A stretch of DNA of 64,000 nucleotides, taken from assembly GCA_013339895.1 (NCBI GenBank), contig JABACO010000016.1, positions 6,402,814-6,466,813 on the forward strand, in the 5' to 3' direction. Positions within the stretch are counted from its first letter, which is position 1. Each line of letters opens with the position of its first letter. Both the position numbers and the translations under genes were made by a program. Shown here in pieces: positions 31,408 to 42,735 of this stretch. This DNA comes from Ephydatia muelleri. Taxonomy: Eukaryota; Porifera; Demospongiae; Spongillida; Spongillidae. The notes under the pieces were generated by a model. The model saw nothing but the letters and a program-made list of their open reading frames with translations. It was not told the DNA's origin and did not search any database.

Positions 31408-31730
31408 TTGTACAGTACCCAATAGCGTGAGGCCCCACACCTAAAGGCCAGCTGCCATTGTACAGTACCCAATAGCGCGAGGCCCCACACCTAAAGGCCA
31501 GCTGCCACCCAATAGCGTGAAGCCCCACACCTAAAGGCCAGCTGCCATTGTACAGTACCCAATAGCGTGAGGCCCCACACCTAAAGGCCAGCTGCCATTG
31601 TACCGTTCCCAATAGCGTGAGGCCCCACACCTAAAGGCTAGCTGCCATTGTACAGTACCCAATAGCGTGAGGCCCCACACCGAAAGGCCAGCTGCCATTG
31701 TACAGTACCCAATAGCGTGAGGCCCCACAA
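31408..31730. repeat. 50-bp tandem repeat, about 6.5 units
   Basis: The unit is ATTGTACAGTACCCAATAGC, GTGAGGCCCCACACCTAAAG, GCCAGCTGCC. One unit is shortened by loss of the TTGTACAGTA part (about 31505). Minus-strand frames across it are spurious. Confidence 0.95.
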
Positions 31731-31735
31731 TTGTT

Positions 31736-32214
31736 CCATTAACGTCGTTCAGTTGTTGAAGACACACCCTGCTTGCTGGCCACTCCCTCTGAACCAGCGC
31801 CAGACAAAACAGCTCAGTGGGATGGTGCAACGATGCCAAGTGAACAGATGCTTAGTTCAGCACGTCACTCGGAGGGCACAGCAGGGAAGAAGGGGCATCA
31901 GAGGAGACAGTCGGATGTGTCAACAAGATATCCCGGAGATGTGCCTCCTGACAGCGATGGCAGCCTCACATTGCCTAGAAATACCAGGGGACCTGGGGCA
32001 GAACTGGGTAACTTACCTCCTCTACCAGGGGACCTAGGACATATCGTCACTCTTCCAGCCACTTGAGGATGCAATCAGGCTCCATTTCATTCCCTCCATC
32101 ACAGGACGTGACAGCATCAGTGATACTGAGAGGGGCCCTTTCGCTCTTCTAGCACACCTTGGTGGTCTTGCCCTACCTAACCCCACATTATCCACTCCTT
32201 CCCCTCCTTCTCTC
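31736..32214. other. Unassigned stretch
   Basis: It has open frames on the plus strand (31773-32066) with no recognisable domain. It may be an intron or a remnant next to the CHD1 fragment. Confidence 0.4.
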
Positions 32215-32625
32215 ACAGTAAACGTTTGCACTCTTGCTAGGAACAGTTTCTGCCTGGTTCCTGCACAGAAAGCTGTCAATCTGTTCCAGAAAACGATCAG
32301 CTATCAGAGAGCTGTCCTCCCAGGTACATTCAGAGTAGGGGAGTCCCCTCCACTTGCACAGGTACTCCTGCTGTGATTGACCATCACCAGTTCGTGCAGC
32401 TGGAATGGGAGGGAGAGGGAGAGAGATAGAATTACATGTTGGTATTCCAAAGCTACCATCCTACCAATGACTCTCTCCACTAAGGTGTACTGTTCAAGTA
32501 CCTGCTCGTTCATTTCCTCCTGACATTCCAGGAACTCTACATCTTCCATGTTAGCTCTTCTTTGTGCTTCAAGTAGTTGCAAAATTTCTTCATTCCATTC
32601 ACACCATTCTGCAGCACTCTCCTCT
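32215..32625 (-). pseudogene. CHD1 chromodomain-2 fragment (third CHD1 copy)
   Basis: CHD1 is a chromatin remodeller reading H3K4 methylation through tandem chromodomains. Minus-strand exons encode ANMEDVEFLECQEEMNEQVL, then EQYTLVERVIGR, then after a CT-rich intron QQEYLCKWRGLPYSECTWED, SSLIADRFLEQIDSFLCRNQ and AETVPSKSANVY. This is the second chromodomain (LVERVI strand, CKWRGLPYSECTWED). The remodeller ATPase does not follow on this strand, so the copy is truncated. Its sequence stays closer to the family consensus than the 51.2-51.6 kb copy (WEDSS here, WKDSS there). An (AC)n run and a polypurine tract (32655-32755) lie upstream. Confidence 0.85.
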
Positions 32626-32654
32626 GGCACAAACTCACAAACACACACACACAC

Positions 32655-32755
32655 AGGGAGAGGGAGAAGGGAGGGAAGGAGGGCAGAGGAGAGAGGGAGA
32701 GGAAGGAAGGGGATGAAGGGGGGAGGAGGGAGAGGGAGGAGGGAAGGCGTCACTT
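32655..32755. repeat. Polypurine (G/A) tract
   Basis: An almost pure GGGA/GGAGG run on the plus strand, similar in composition to those at 7.1, 50.8 and 53.5 kb. Confidence 0.9.
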
Positions 32756-32759
32756 CCTC

Positions 32760-33396
32760 TTAGAAAGTGCTTGACAGCTATCAACTGTCACTCGCGAAAC
32801 TAACTAGAACCCATACTAGTACATATGAGGAAACTAAAGTTCAGTTTGAAGTGGCCATTAAATAAAATTCCTCCCCCATAGCATGCATCTGTACTTGTAT
32901 GAAGTACAGTTCGGTGCATGCAAATGGTTTGGGCAGTCAAAGTCAAAACTGTGCATTGAGATCATGAGCAAGTTGATGCTACTGATGGGCAATGTCTAAT
33001 TATCCCATTTATAACATAGCTTGACTTACAGACTTACTCATGGAAGCATACCATCGCCATTGTTCAAATTAATCAAACAACAAAAAAAGAATCATTACAA
33101 CACTTCTGTCTACTGAGCAGCTACTAATACTGTCACAACAAATGGCAGGAACATCTGTTTGCACAAACTATAAATAACAGCAATTCGAATGTGACAAGGT
33201 TTAGATTTCTAGACACATTTAGGTCATCAACTATCAAGTTTGGGTCCTATACAATTCGGGCTAGCTGAATAGGTGTAGGACCTAAACTTTAAAACCTAAA
33301 TGAGATTTAGGGTCTAACCCTAGTCACCTTTGAAGTGTTATCAAATTTATAATTATACAGATATAGATTCTTCTGCAACTAATGTTCAGCCAGTGT
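32760..33396. other. Non-coding stretch 3' of the kinase-like gene
   Basis: AT-rich and without gene-like frames. It probably contains the 3' UTR of the minus-strand gene ending at 33397. Confidence 0.5.
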
Positions 33397-35325
33397 TTAC
33401 AATGCACTAACAGTTGCAGCTAGCAATGTTTTGGAATCTTGATGTCCCGTTGCAGAAAGCATTTTCATAAATTTTTTCCATTGTTTGTCATCATGCTGAG
33501 CAGGAAGAACATTTATGAAGTCACGCATGGCCACTAAGTGTTCATTATTACTCAGCTCTTTATCACTCATATTGTTCATATCATGATAGTCCACCAGTGA
33601 CTTACATTTTTCAGGTAAGAGTATCCAAAAGCCCATCCAGTACAGTTGCATATAATCAATTTGCTGGTAGCTCAACCCTACTTTGTACATGCAACTGATG
33701 TAAGATGCGTTATTCCATTGATCTGAAAGAGTTACACGTTGCGAGCGCTCAAGATCAATTAGCATTACAGTGGCCTTATCGTTGGGTTCCACTTTCAAAC
33801 ATACATTTGGCAGTCTAACATCTAAATGAGCAAAGTTGTATGAATGGAGATTGTCAATTGCAGTCTTCACACCTTCTAATAACTCCACAAGGCACTGCTT
33901 TGCTGCATCTGGTGATATTTGGTGTAATCTCTCATACACAAAATACCTATGGTCCTTGAAACCAATCACCTCATGCAGCAATACCTTATCCAGTGAAAGC
34001 AAGGACAAAGAATATTTGCATCGACGTAATTTGGTTTCAGTATTTTCAAGAGATGTTCTTAAAGTATCCCGTGGAAACGTTTTAAATATATAACCAAGCC
34101 CTTCTTTACCTTTCAAGCCAAATACAAATGAGAAACAACTACGAAATTGTTCCAATGATTTTTCAAAATCACAATCACGCAATACGTGGCCAAAAGAATC
34201 CTCATAATTCAAGGAAGAACAAATTGAACCTTTCACTACTTCTAACTCTTCATCAGTCAATTTGAAAAAGTAACTAAATTGGCCATTTGAAAGAGTACGA
34301 TTCTTCTGCTTTTGTATTACCGAGTTAATTGATGACATCACCTCATTGCATTTCAGGACATCATATTTGACATGAAATGCCAAATGCTCACTGTTCCAAG
34401 TCACTGTAACCTTGATTGCCAGGTTTTGCTTTGATTGTGGATGTTTCTTCTTAGCTAGCACTTCAGCCGCTGATGTCTCACTTGTTCCTACTATACCTTT
34501 CTCTTCACCAGTCGTTGCATCATTGGAAGAGGTTTGTTCCTCTGGGAACATGGTTGTTCCTACTCCTATTTCATTGGTCGCCGGTGGATCAGGTAACACA
34601 GGGATTTGTTCCCCTACTACCATGCATGCTATTCCCTCTTCTATTTTGTCTGTTTCACTGGTTTCTTGGAGATCAGGTAATACAAATCCAATAAATTCAG
34701 AACTACTGGAACCATAAGCTCTTTCTAAGCGAAGAAGTTCAATGCATTTAATTGCACACTGTCGTGCTGTACAAAGTAGCTTTTTACCAGAACGACACTC
34801 TATTCCCACATAAGGAATCAAATCGCGTTGCATCTCATCCAGTGCTTTTAGAGCATCGGTGTTAGTAAAGGGGTATAAATTACCCATTTCTGTAAAGGGG
34901 TATATAGCAACATCAGGAAGCATATCTGAATTAGCCAACCATGTCGTCAGATTGTTGCTAGGGAACACCTGGCGACCACACACCACTGCCAAACCTGAGT
35001 TCAACACTGCACCTTTAAACTTTAACTTTGTGTGTGATTGTCTTGATGATGAAGTGGTTGCACTCGATTGTATTAGCTTTTTTGTTGGTTCATGAATAAT
35101 GCTTAATACATTGCCAGAGATTTTTTCAAAATATTTAGCAATACCAATTGCAGCAATAATATCACAACTTTCTTTATTCCAATCGTCATCAATACTGATA
35201 CCATTTTCGTCGAGAATATCAAGTAAAGAATAAGGTTGAGTCGTTGAACAGGATTCAACTAGCATTTCATAACTTTTATCTTCATTAACAAACAACGTAT
35301 CTTGAAAACATGTGGTTGTACTCAA
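33397..35325 (-). CDS. Kinase-like protein with possible nuclease-like N-terminal domain
   Basis: One uninterrupted frame of about 642 residues. The C-terminal third is protein-kinase-like: a possible glycine-rich loop and ATP lysine in FVFGLKGKEGLGYIFKTFP (about 401-417), hinge FVYERLH (462), catalytic loop HLDVRLPN (500-507, HRDxKxxN with R replacing K), and IDLER (523-527) in place of DFG. The N-terminal part has LPDVAIYPF (136-144) and YVGIECRSGKKLL (172-184), spaced like a PD-(D/E)xK nuclease fold but with E-C-R where E-x-K is expected. A Ser/Glu-rich linker (220-300) joins them. The frame begins at a non-ATG codon: the first in-frame ATG is 35265, and the frame is open upstream to about 35425, so an upstream exon behind a TAG acceptor is possible. 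Similar kinases expanded in sponge genomes are recalled from memory. The substrate is unknown. Confidence 0.7.
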   Translation of the reverse strand: MSTTTCFQDTLFVNEDKSYEMLVESCSTTQPYSLLDILDENGISIDDDWNKESCDIIAAIGIAKYFEKISGNVLSIIHEPTKKLIQSSATTSSSRQSHTKLKFKGAVLNSGLAVVCGRQVFPSNNLTTWLANSDMLPDVAIYPFTEMGNLYPFTNTDALKALDEMQRDLIPYVGIECRSGKKLLCTARQCAIKCIELLRLERAYGSSSSEFIGFVLPDLQETSETDKIEEGIACMVVGEQIPVLPDPPATNEIGVGTTMFPEEQTSSNDATTGEEKGIVGTSETSAAEVLAKKKHPQSKQNLAIKVTVTWNSEHLAFHVKYDVLKCNEVMSSINSVIQKQKNRTLSNGQFSYFFKLTDEELEVVKGSICSSLNYEDSFGHVLRDCDFEKSLEQFRSCFSFVFGLKGKEGLGYIFKTFPRDTLRTSLENTETKLRRCKYSLSLLSLDKVLLHEVIGFKDHRYFVYERLHQISPDAAKQCLVELLEGVKTAIDNLHSYNFAHLDVRLPNVCLKVEPNDKATVMLIDLERSQRVTLSDQWNNASYISCMYKVGLSYQQIDYMQLYWMGFWILLPEKCKSLVDYHDMNNMSDKELSNNEHLVAMRDFINVLPAQHDDKQWKKFMKMLSATGHQDSKTLLAATVSAL

Positions 35326-35429
35326 TGTTGCGGCCGAGATTAAATTTACTGCTCGTGGTGAAGAACTGTGCCTTGATAACTTGAATGTTCCAAGAAGAAC
35401 AGGATTTCTTCCCCTTTGCTAGACATAGG

Positions 35430-35990
35430 TCCAGACAACCATTTATGTAATTGAAATATTGAACTTGTATTCTAGTTTCATACAAAATAAATGATTACAT
35501 TGTACAGATTGTCAGAGCACAATTTAAGAAATGGAACTGTTTAGGCTAAATGTTTTGAATTTGCTGGGCCTTTATATTGAAATGGTTGGCCATTTTTTTA
35601 TACAGCACATGTGACTGAAATATACATGGTCTGCATTAATTGGGATCGGTACACACAAAATGACCAACCAATACACTCACAAGTACATGTATACACACGC
35701 ATGACTCGCATTGCAAACTTGCACGCATTGTGTGAGTGTGAGTGCATCTAAATAACTCAGATCAGTTATTCTTAGGACACCATTGAAGATGGCTTCCACC
35801 ACATCACCTCGTATTTGAATTATACTATTATCAATTATTATTTGGGAAAGTAGTCACACCAATTATGCCCTTATCAGATTTGATTATCGAAACCTGCAGA
35901 AGCAGGTTCCATATAGAATTATTGTCAGATAATGATGTCATTAAAAGAATGTCACTCGCGACGGAGGGACGACTGTGAATCTGATCATTT
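35430..35990. other. Non-coding stretch before the palindrome
   Basis: It holds the putative promoter side of the kinase-like gene. No other gene is seen. Matching to the right edge of the window begins at about 35990-36014. Confidence 0.5.
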
Positions 35991-37279
35991 CCCTCTTTGT
36001 CACTATCGAACAATAACACAAATAGGAACAGTGTTGCGTTGGTTCTGTGTCATTCCAGCAGGCGCTATTAGAGAACAAAAATACTCGTGCCCACGTCAGG
36101 TACCCGGTCCAACTGTTATTCACTGCCATTTGTACTCTTCTCATTCTTCTTCTTCCTTCCGCCATGAAGAACTCGAGCTAGAAATGTTGTTCAAGAGCGC
36201 CAACAGAACCAATTGCTGCTACATATTTTAGGGGTCAGAAACATGCATGACCCATCAGTCGAAATACAAAAGTGAGTAGTAACCTAATTTTGTACATAGG
36301 GTTTCATGAACAAAAAATCTCATACCCTGGCCATACGCCTACTATGATATTCACCCACATACGGTACGCCACATCTACGCTTTACGCACAAGACCCCTTT
36401 GGTTATTAATAGGCATCAGTTTAAAGAAATCAACAAGGTGAGCACGATATAAAGCAAATCCCATAAAGAAGGCGTCAGCTACAAGCTAGGCTAAAAGTAG
36501 GTCTATTAGCGCGAGCTGATCCAGAAAAGAAGGCCTATGAGCGCAACGACCACCACCTCTCAGTGAGCGCAGAAAATTATTGGTAACGATTGTTTATCAG
36601 AAGTTTAGTTCCATATAGGATTTGACCCCGACAATGAATCTCATTAAAATACGCGACCCGTCTCTAACAAGACTCCCAACGATCAGATTGTTAAGCTTGT
36701 TATAGCAAATGAACTAGAAGTCAAAAATGAGCAGTTTCGTCTTTATTTTATGTCACAGAACCGCGCGATTGTAGAGAACAAAAGGGTACTGCCTGCCCTC
36801 GTACCCAGTCCCGGAACATGGTCTCCTCCTTCTTCTTCTTGGCAACGCATAACTCAGGATAGGAACACTTTTAAACAATGAAAATTTCACCAATAGCTTC
36901 AGAATAGGCTGGAAGAGCCGCTGTCATATAAAATAGCTGATGTTATATTTTGGAAAACAATCGACTATACGGCATATGTAAGACACATAATTAGATAGCA
37001 TTTCTTAAAGTAAAAATGGCGGCATCAAGGAGACCCGAGAAGAAACAGTCCGCTAAATAGCAACGTTATTGGTAGAGTCCTGAATCTGCTTGCTTGGCAA
37101 AGAGAGTGCAGTATGGGAAGGCTAAGTGTACCCTGCAAAACCAAACAAGGCCATCGAATTGGTCAACCGATAAAGTTATTCAAAGGCAGCTACCTACTCT
37201 TACTAAGCTTGGTTTACGATATGACATTGGTGGCTGAACATTACGGATCAATATGCACGAACAAAGAAAAAATGAATGA

Positions 37280-37575
37280 AACAAGTAAATAAAAAACCTT
37301 CTCTATGAGAAAGTTGGTGGGATATAGGATTTGAAGGCAATAGTGGTGTAAAAAGCAAGGAAACAAGGGTCTGTAATAGTAAGGGAAAATGTCATAGTCC
37401 TATATTTAGCACACGAACATACATGTAGTATATGCTACAAACGGGTTAAATAGAGGACTACGACATTTTCCCTTACTATTACAGACCCTTGTTTCCTTGC
37501 ATTTCACACCACCATTCCCTTCAAATCCTATATCCCACCAACTTTCTCATAGAGAAGGGTTATTATTTGCTTGTT
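37280..37575. repeat. Long-TIR MITE (AACAAGTAAATAAAAAACC), left arm
   Basis: Almost the entire 296 bp is an inverted repeat (TTCTCTATGAGAAAGTTGGT inward; AAGGGAAAATGTCATAGTCC inward). Its counterpart in the right arm is 62534 to about 62803, where the outer end is lost. Confidence 0.9.
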
Positions 37576-37689
37576 AACTTTACAGACCAAAAGTCTGCCT
37601 AGGCAAGAATAATTTGTGCGAAGCATACCTAAAATTACCTATGTATTGATGAGAATACATGAATGCATAGTTATTATTTAGTGCATAGG

Positions 37690-37899
37690 TCAAAAAACTA
37701 ACAGAGCTCTGAAACTTTGGCATCGGGGCCTACTTTGCACAAAACGCTCTGGCATTTGAACGGACAATTTATTAAAATCGTCAAAGCATGCTTGATGTAA
37801 TTTATTTGACAAAAGCGTACAAGTAAGTAATTCATCAACACACGGCCATACCTTGTAGTCAGGAACGGGTTCCCTCTTGTTTGCTACCTTCTCCGTCAT
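37690..37899 (-). pseudogene. Unrecognised short coding remnant, left arm
   Basis: Frame MTEKVANKREPVPDYKVWPC with NKLHQACFDDFNKLSVQMPE. The right-arm copy (62209-62316, +) has a stop after SNKLH and then continues ACFDEFNKLSVQMPERF. The protein-like composition suggests a real exon of a dead gene; no family is recognised. Confidence 0.35.
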
Positions 37900-38879
37900 T
37901 TCAGTATATCTGATAAAGGTAAACTTGGATTATAAAACCCAGGCCTAATATGCTGCAATTCAATAATAATACAGTATTAATTGATGGTGCTAGTTCCATA
38001 CGTGGTATACCCCATACTTACGGGGTATACCCCGTTAATTTGTTTGCGATTTATTAAGGTCTAGGGCATCGCAAATATTCTGCAGCTGCTAACAACATAT
38101 GAAGGGATGGTTGAATAACAAGGGTAAATAATGCTGTAGTATAAATACTTTCCTACAACATGTAGTGTTGCGAACACTTTCTCTAACTTTATCAGTACAA
38201 GGATTATATTCATCGTCCAGCGGCTTTATAAGAAAGCACCAATGTCAAAACTATACTAGCTTGCGCTCGTATTTAGCCTCACTAACGTGAACATTTATTA
38301 CACGCATGACACAGTGCTATTTTAGTTCTCATCCTTGCTACATGAATTCACAATAGTGTGACTCACAACAAGACATGATTTAATGTTATACGCGTTGCAT
38401 ACAGTACTTTTAATAAACATTTCCCAGAAGGCAATTCATGCACATTGCCATGCGAGTCATGTTATATTGCCCTTCGATGATATTTTATCTCTGATATTAC
38501 CTATTTTGCGACGCACAGGCATGTAACCTCAAAATCCTGAACTGGATGGTGCAGCCATTTTGTAGCTGATCCAATAGGACGCGTGGTGGCTACAATAACC
38601 GTTACACCAATAAAGCAATTGAACTTAGTTACCCATAAAGCAATTGAACATAGTTATAACAACCGAGTACATGAGGGTTTTTAATTTTTTCTCACTGCTG
38701 CGTATAACCATTAAAAAAAATATTATCACCATTTAATAGTGTAATGCATGCGTGTCAAACTCAAATAAAAGTCTTTGCTCTAACAAATAAAAGTCTTTGC
38801 TCTAACTTGATTTGGCAGGGTCTGGTTCACGTTGAAGTGATGTCTTACCCAACCAGCCGTCGATGAATCACTGGCGGCC

Positions 38880-40975
38880 TCTGGTCAGGAACTTAAACAG
38901 GCACTGGCTCAAGAAGCTGGCGTACTGGTGGTCCCTGACAAACTTGAACCCTTAGATGACAACATACCGGTGGTCCCTGAACTTCCTTTAGACGACAACG
39001 TACGGGTGGTTCAGCTAGTGATACGCCGACTACCACCGTTACGTCGTTGTCTAAAAGAAGTTCAGGGAGCATCGGTACGCCATAGTCTAAGGGTTCAAGT
39101 TCACCAGGGACCACAGATTCTTGAGCCGGTGCCTGCATGTATAAGTTCCTGAGCAGAGGCCGCCAGTGCGTAAATAAACTTGCTTGACATTGTTCTAATA
39201 GACGGCAACACAAAGGCATGCACCCTCCTATGATGACATGATTAGGGCTAAATAGTACACCCTTTTCTGTGACAAGAGTTCTACCTTGTCGTGCCAAGTA
39301 CCTAGAAACCCCCAAAACATTCTCAATTTTGTGGATGTACCGGCAGCTCATTGGCAGCACAGATAAAATCTTCTACAATGGTGTGGCCTCGTTAATGCTC
39401 GCTAAACGACATAGATCACTTCCTGTTGATACAGAAGAAGCAGTTTATCTGACAACATTAGCCGTAGTATGCTGGGGGGGGGGGGGGGGGGGTGATAAAG
39501 GATTTTCTGTCGTTGATGCTGATGGCAAGAGGGAGCATAAACAAAAGAGGCTAGTGTTGTTATGCAACCTCAGGGAAGCATATAGAGAATTTAAAGAATG
39601 CCATCCAGACAAGAAAATCAGCTTTACCAAGTTTTCACAACTGCGCCCAAAGGAGTGTGTTCTAGCGGGGACCAGTGGTACACATTCTGTGTGCGTCTGC
39701 AAAGTTCATCAAAATGTGCAATTGATGATGGCAGGCAGTGGGAACTTGAAGCGTTGAGCAGAGGCCAACTGAAGCATTATCGACACTGCCTTGCATTAAT
39801 GCAATGCAACCCTCCTAATTTTGATTGCTATTTAGGCAGTTGAAGTGAATGCCCTGGTACAGTTCCAACAGTGGAAAACTACTGACCGTGCTACACTAGA
39901 AACAAAAGTTCTACAAGCTGATGAATTCATCGATACGTTTGTCAGTATGCTGAGAAAGTTACTTAACCATGACTAACAGCCAAAATACAAGCTGCATTTA
40001 TGCAACAGAAAAGGGAGAGTCTCCAAGAAGGGGAGGTTCTGATGATTGCAGACTTTTAGTTTTGCGGTTCGGGATGAAATCCAATCATTTCACTGGATTA
40101 ATGAACCTGCCACAGTCCATACTTTTATGGGTTACTACAAGCTAAAAAAAAACTACCACAAGCCTTTGCTACTTAGTAATATCTGAAAACAAGCAGCATG
40201 ACACAATTGCTGTTCATTTATTCCAGCGGAAACTTGTGGACTTCCTAACACAACACTTTGGAGGCAACAAACCACATAAAATCTACTGTATGTCGGATGG
40301 TTGCGCTGCGCAATACAAAAGTTATGCTACCATTATGAAGATTTTGGAGTGGAAGCAGAGTGGCACTTTTTTGCTACTTCCCACAGAAAGTTTGTGCTGG
40401 AGGGACCCTCAAGCGAACAGCAACCAAAGTCAGTCTCCAGTGACCTTATGAAGGCCAAATATGTACAGCATGCTAACTCTATGACATTGTGGTTACTCAC
40501 ATAAAGGGGATTCAATTTGGTTATGCAACCTTGGACAAGTACGTCCAGGAAGCTCAACTACTGGAAGAGATGCTGAAAACGAGTAAAACAGTCCTAGGTA
40601 CTCAACAACTACACAGAATTGTGCTGGTTGGTGAGAACATTGTAGAAGTTAGACCATAGTCCAAACTCCAGAAGAGAAAGAGTTAGCTTGAAACATTCTG
40701 TTCATTCTCTTGCATTAATGGTAATGGTTACGTCACTGTAGCCTACAATGGATCATGCTATCTTGATTGTGTACTGAATGTCGATAACGAAGGACGCACC
40801 ATCACGATAACATTCCTCCACCCTTGCATACCTGCAAAATCGTTTGTCTACCCGAAGCGTGAAGATGTTAGATATGGACATTTTAACACGAGTCAATCGA
40901 ACAACAGAACCTACAGGCTGAGCAAGAAGGAGATGGATGAAGCCAGCCATGTTCTAATGACTAGATGTGTTTAGA
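38880..40975 (+). pseudogene. Dead transposon gene, left arm
   Basis: Segments in order: an Asp/Leu/Pro-rich region (38.9-39.15 kb); RSLPVDTEEAVYL; KREHKQKRLVLLCNLREAYR; KISFTKFSQLRPKECVLAGT; then GTHSVCVCKVHQNVQLMM (39.6-39.73 kb); DEFIDTFVSMLRKLL (39.92 kb); MSDGCAAQYKS (40.29 kb); and in a second frame YHYEDFGVEAEWHFFATSHR (40.32-40.38 kb). HFFATSH and SDG.AAQYK motifs recur in a transposon-like gene family I recall from cnidarian and sponge genomes; the superfamily is not certain. Lesions include a poly-G run (39473-39492), a one-base loss making TAA after HD (about 39974) and a frameshift at about 40058 shared with the other arm. Confidence 0.6.
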
Positions 40976-42735
40976 CAGTTGATTTTGACCCATACAATTT
41001 GTGGGTTCTTGCCATAATATTGCGTTAAGTGGAGCGCTGGGGGGAGGAATTAAAATGCTGCTACCTTTCAACTAAATATTCCCACATCAAGGAATCCTCA
41101 TCCCAGTACACCATTAACACTAAAGCTAGTGAGTACTACCAGCTATCCATATTTTTAAAATGGTAAATTTGACAGCATAAAGACTTCTTGTACTTAAAAA
41201 CTCATTATAAATTCATGGCAAACATATGACTTGTTATGCAAATTTAATTTATTACAACAAACGCTGATTGGATGCACCTCCATAACTTCCATTTGCCCGA
41301 ATCATAAAACATGTACACCAAAAAGGCAAAAAATTAAATATTCATACGTTTGTATTTCATGAACTGAATACATATTGCTCATTTGTATGTGGGAGAATAC
41401 ATGGTACTTCAATAAGAGAAAGTGGTGTATCTAGGGTGGTACAATTAACCGTGAAATGACCCCTTTGTATAGTTAAGGTTTTGCGTCATTTTACGTTGCA
41501 ATTGGCTCCAGGAGCTCTCTGCACCAGACACCGATGATAGCTTATGACACGCCCCCATACCCTGCGGGAGGGGTACACCCTTCCCACAATGACATAACGG
41601 CGCAGCACTAACCCGAGCGTTCTAAAATGGCAGAACACATGACGTCATTAACACGTGACTTTCCCACTTTCCCTCTAAAAGTATGTACATTGTTATATTG
41701 TACTTAGTGGGTGCTTGTGACAAGGACAACAAGTGGCGTTGTAGTGCACCCGTCGCAGGGGGAGGGAGGGAAACAGTATATACGAATGCATCGCTAACTT
41801 CGGTCATTATTTTAGCGCCCTCACTGAAATTAGGCGCTCCTGGTTTTAGGGCCGCTGATTTCCCCCATACACATGAGCACAACACGTACAAACATACACA
41901 TGAGCATAACAAGCACAAAAGCGCATAAATAAAAACGCGTTCGTACACACACACAACACACACAGGTCAAAAACAAGACAAACGCCTAAATTGTGACCAG
42001 CCGCTGTTAGAAACATGCGTTGACTTAAACAGGACAGCGGTTACACCAAAAAAGGAAACCGAAAACCAACCAAACATATCAACACATTAATCATCGAAGC
42101 CGACTTACACGAAGAGTTTCGAAAGAGTTTCAAACGACAGGATTTCGAAACTTTGCGCATGCGCTCTACACGGCTAATAAGTACCGCCTGCGTTTTGTAG
42201 GCGTTATTTATCGCTTGCGTCACGGATGCGGTCGAAATGGCGTATCGCAGGCGATCATTGTGAAGTTACGATACGGAGGCTATGATCTTACCGAATACGG
42301 TAGCGTGTAAAAATTTTGCGTAACCCAAACGTAATGCACGGCTCCGTGACGCAGGCGATTTAGAAAAAAGGTGTTACGTGTGCCACACGCAACCGTATCG
42401 GACTGTACCCTATAGCCTGTATTATGTCCGCGCGAATCAAAGTGAGAAAAGAAGTTAAAATATTAAGCTGTTGCCATGTAAGGTATCTATATTAGAAGCT
42501 GAAATATGAATCGCCACATCTGTTCTCAAATTGGGGGACTAAGCAGGAGCTAGCAGTGTGTATTTGATCCTTTCTCGCATATGAACAGCTTTCTAGTCCA
42601 TTTGTGTTGATGTTTAAAAAAATAAATATAAATCAGCTGAATGCATATACACGTCGGCAATGAATAATGAACAAAATCACTTGTGAATAAATACTGAAGG
42701 ACTGAAAATTCAAGTGGGTATCATCAGCCATTGTT

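Noticed and set aside
30602-31730. Possible CRISPR-like arrays
   Set aside because: The units are contiguous with no unique spacers, and the genome is animal. They are minisatellites.
31007-31839. Minus-strand frames with repeated WGLTLLGTVQWQLAF-like blocks
   Set aside because: They come from the 50-bp tandem repeat, and the period is not a multiple of three, so no repeated protein is maintained.
35932-36231. Plus-strand frame of 99 residues, partly mirrored at 63760-63960
   Set aside because: It is shared by the arms only through the duplication. No start context, domain or splice evidence supports a gene.
41622-41963. Minus-strand frame of 113 residues with many Cys and Leu (counterpart 56626-56892)
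   Set aside because: It is present in both palindrome arms only because the DNA is duplicated. The arms differ by frame-changing indels, and composition reflects TG-rich sequence.
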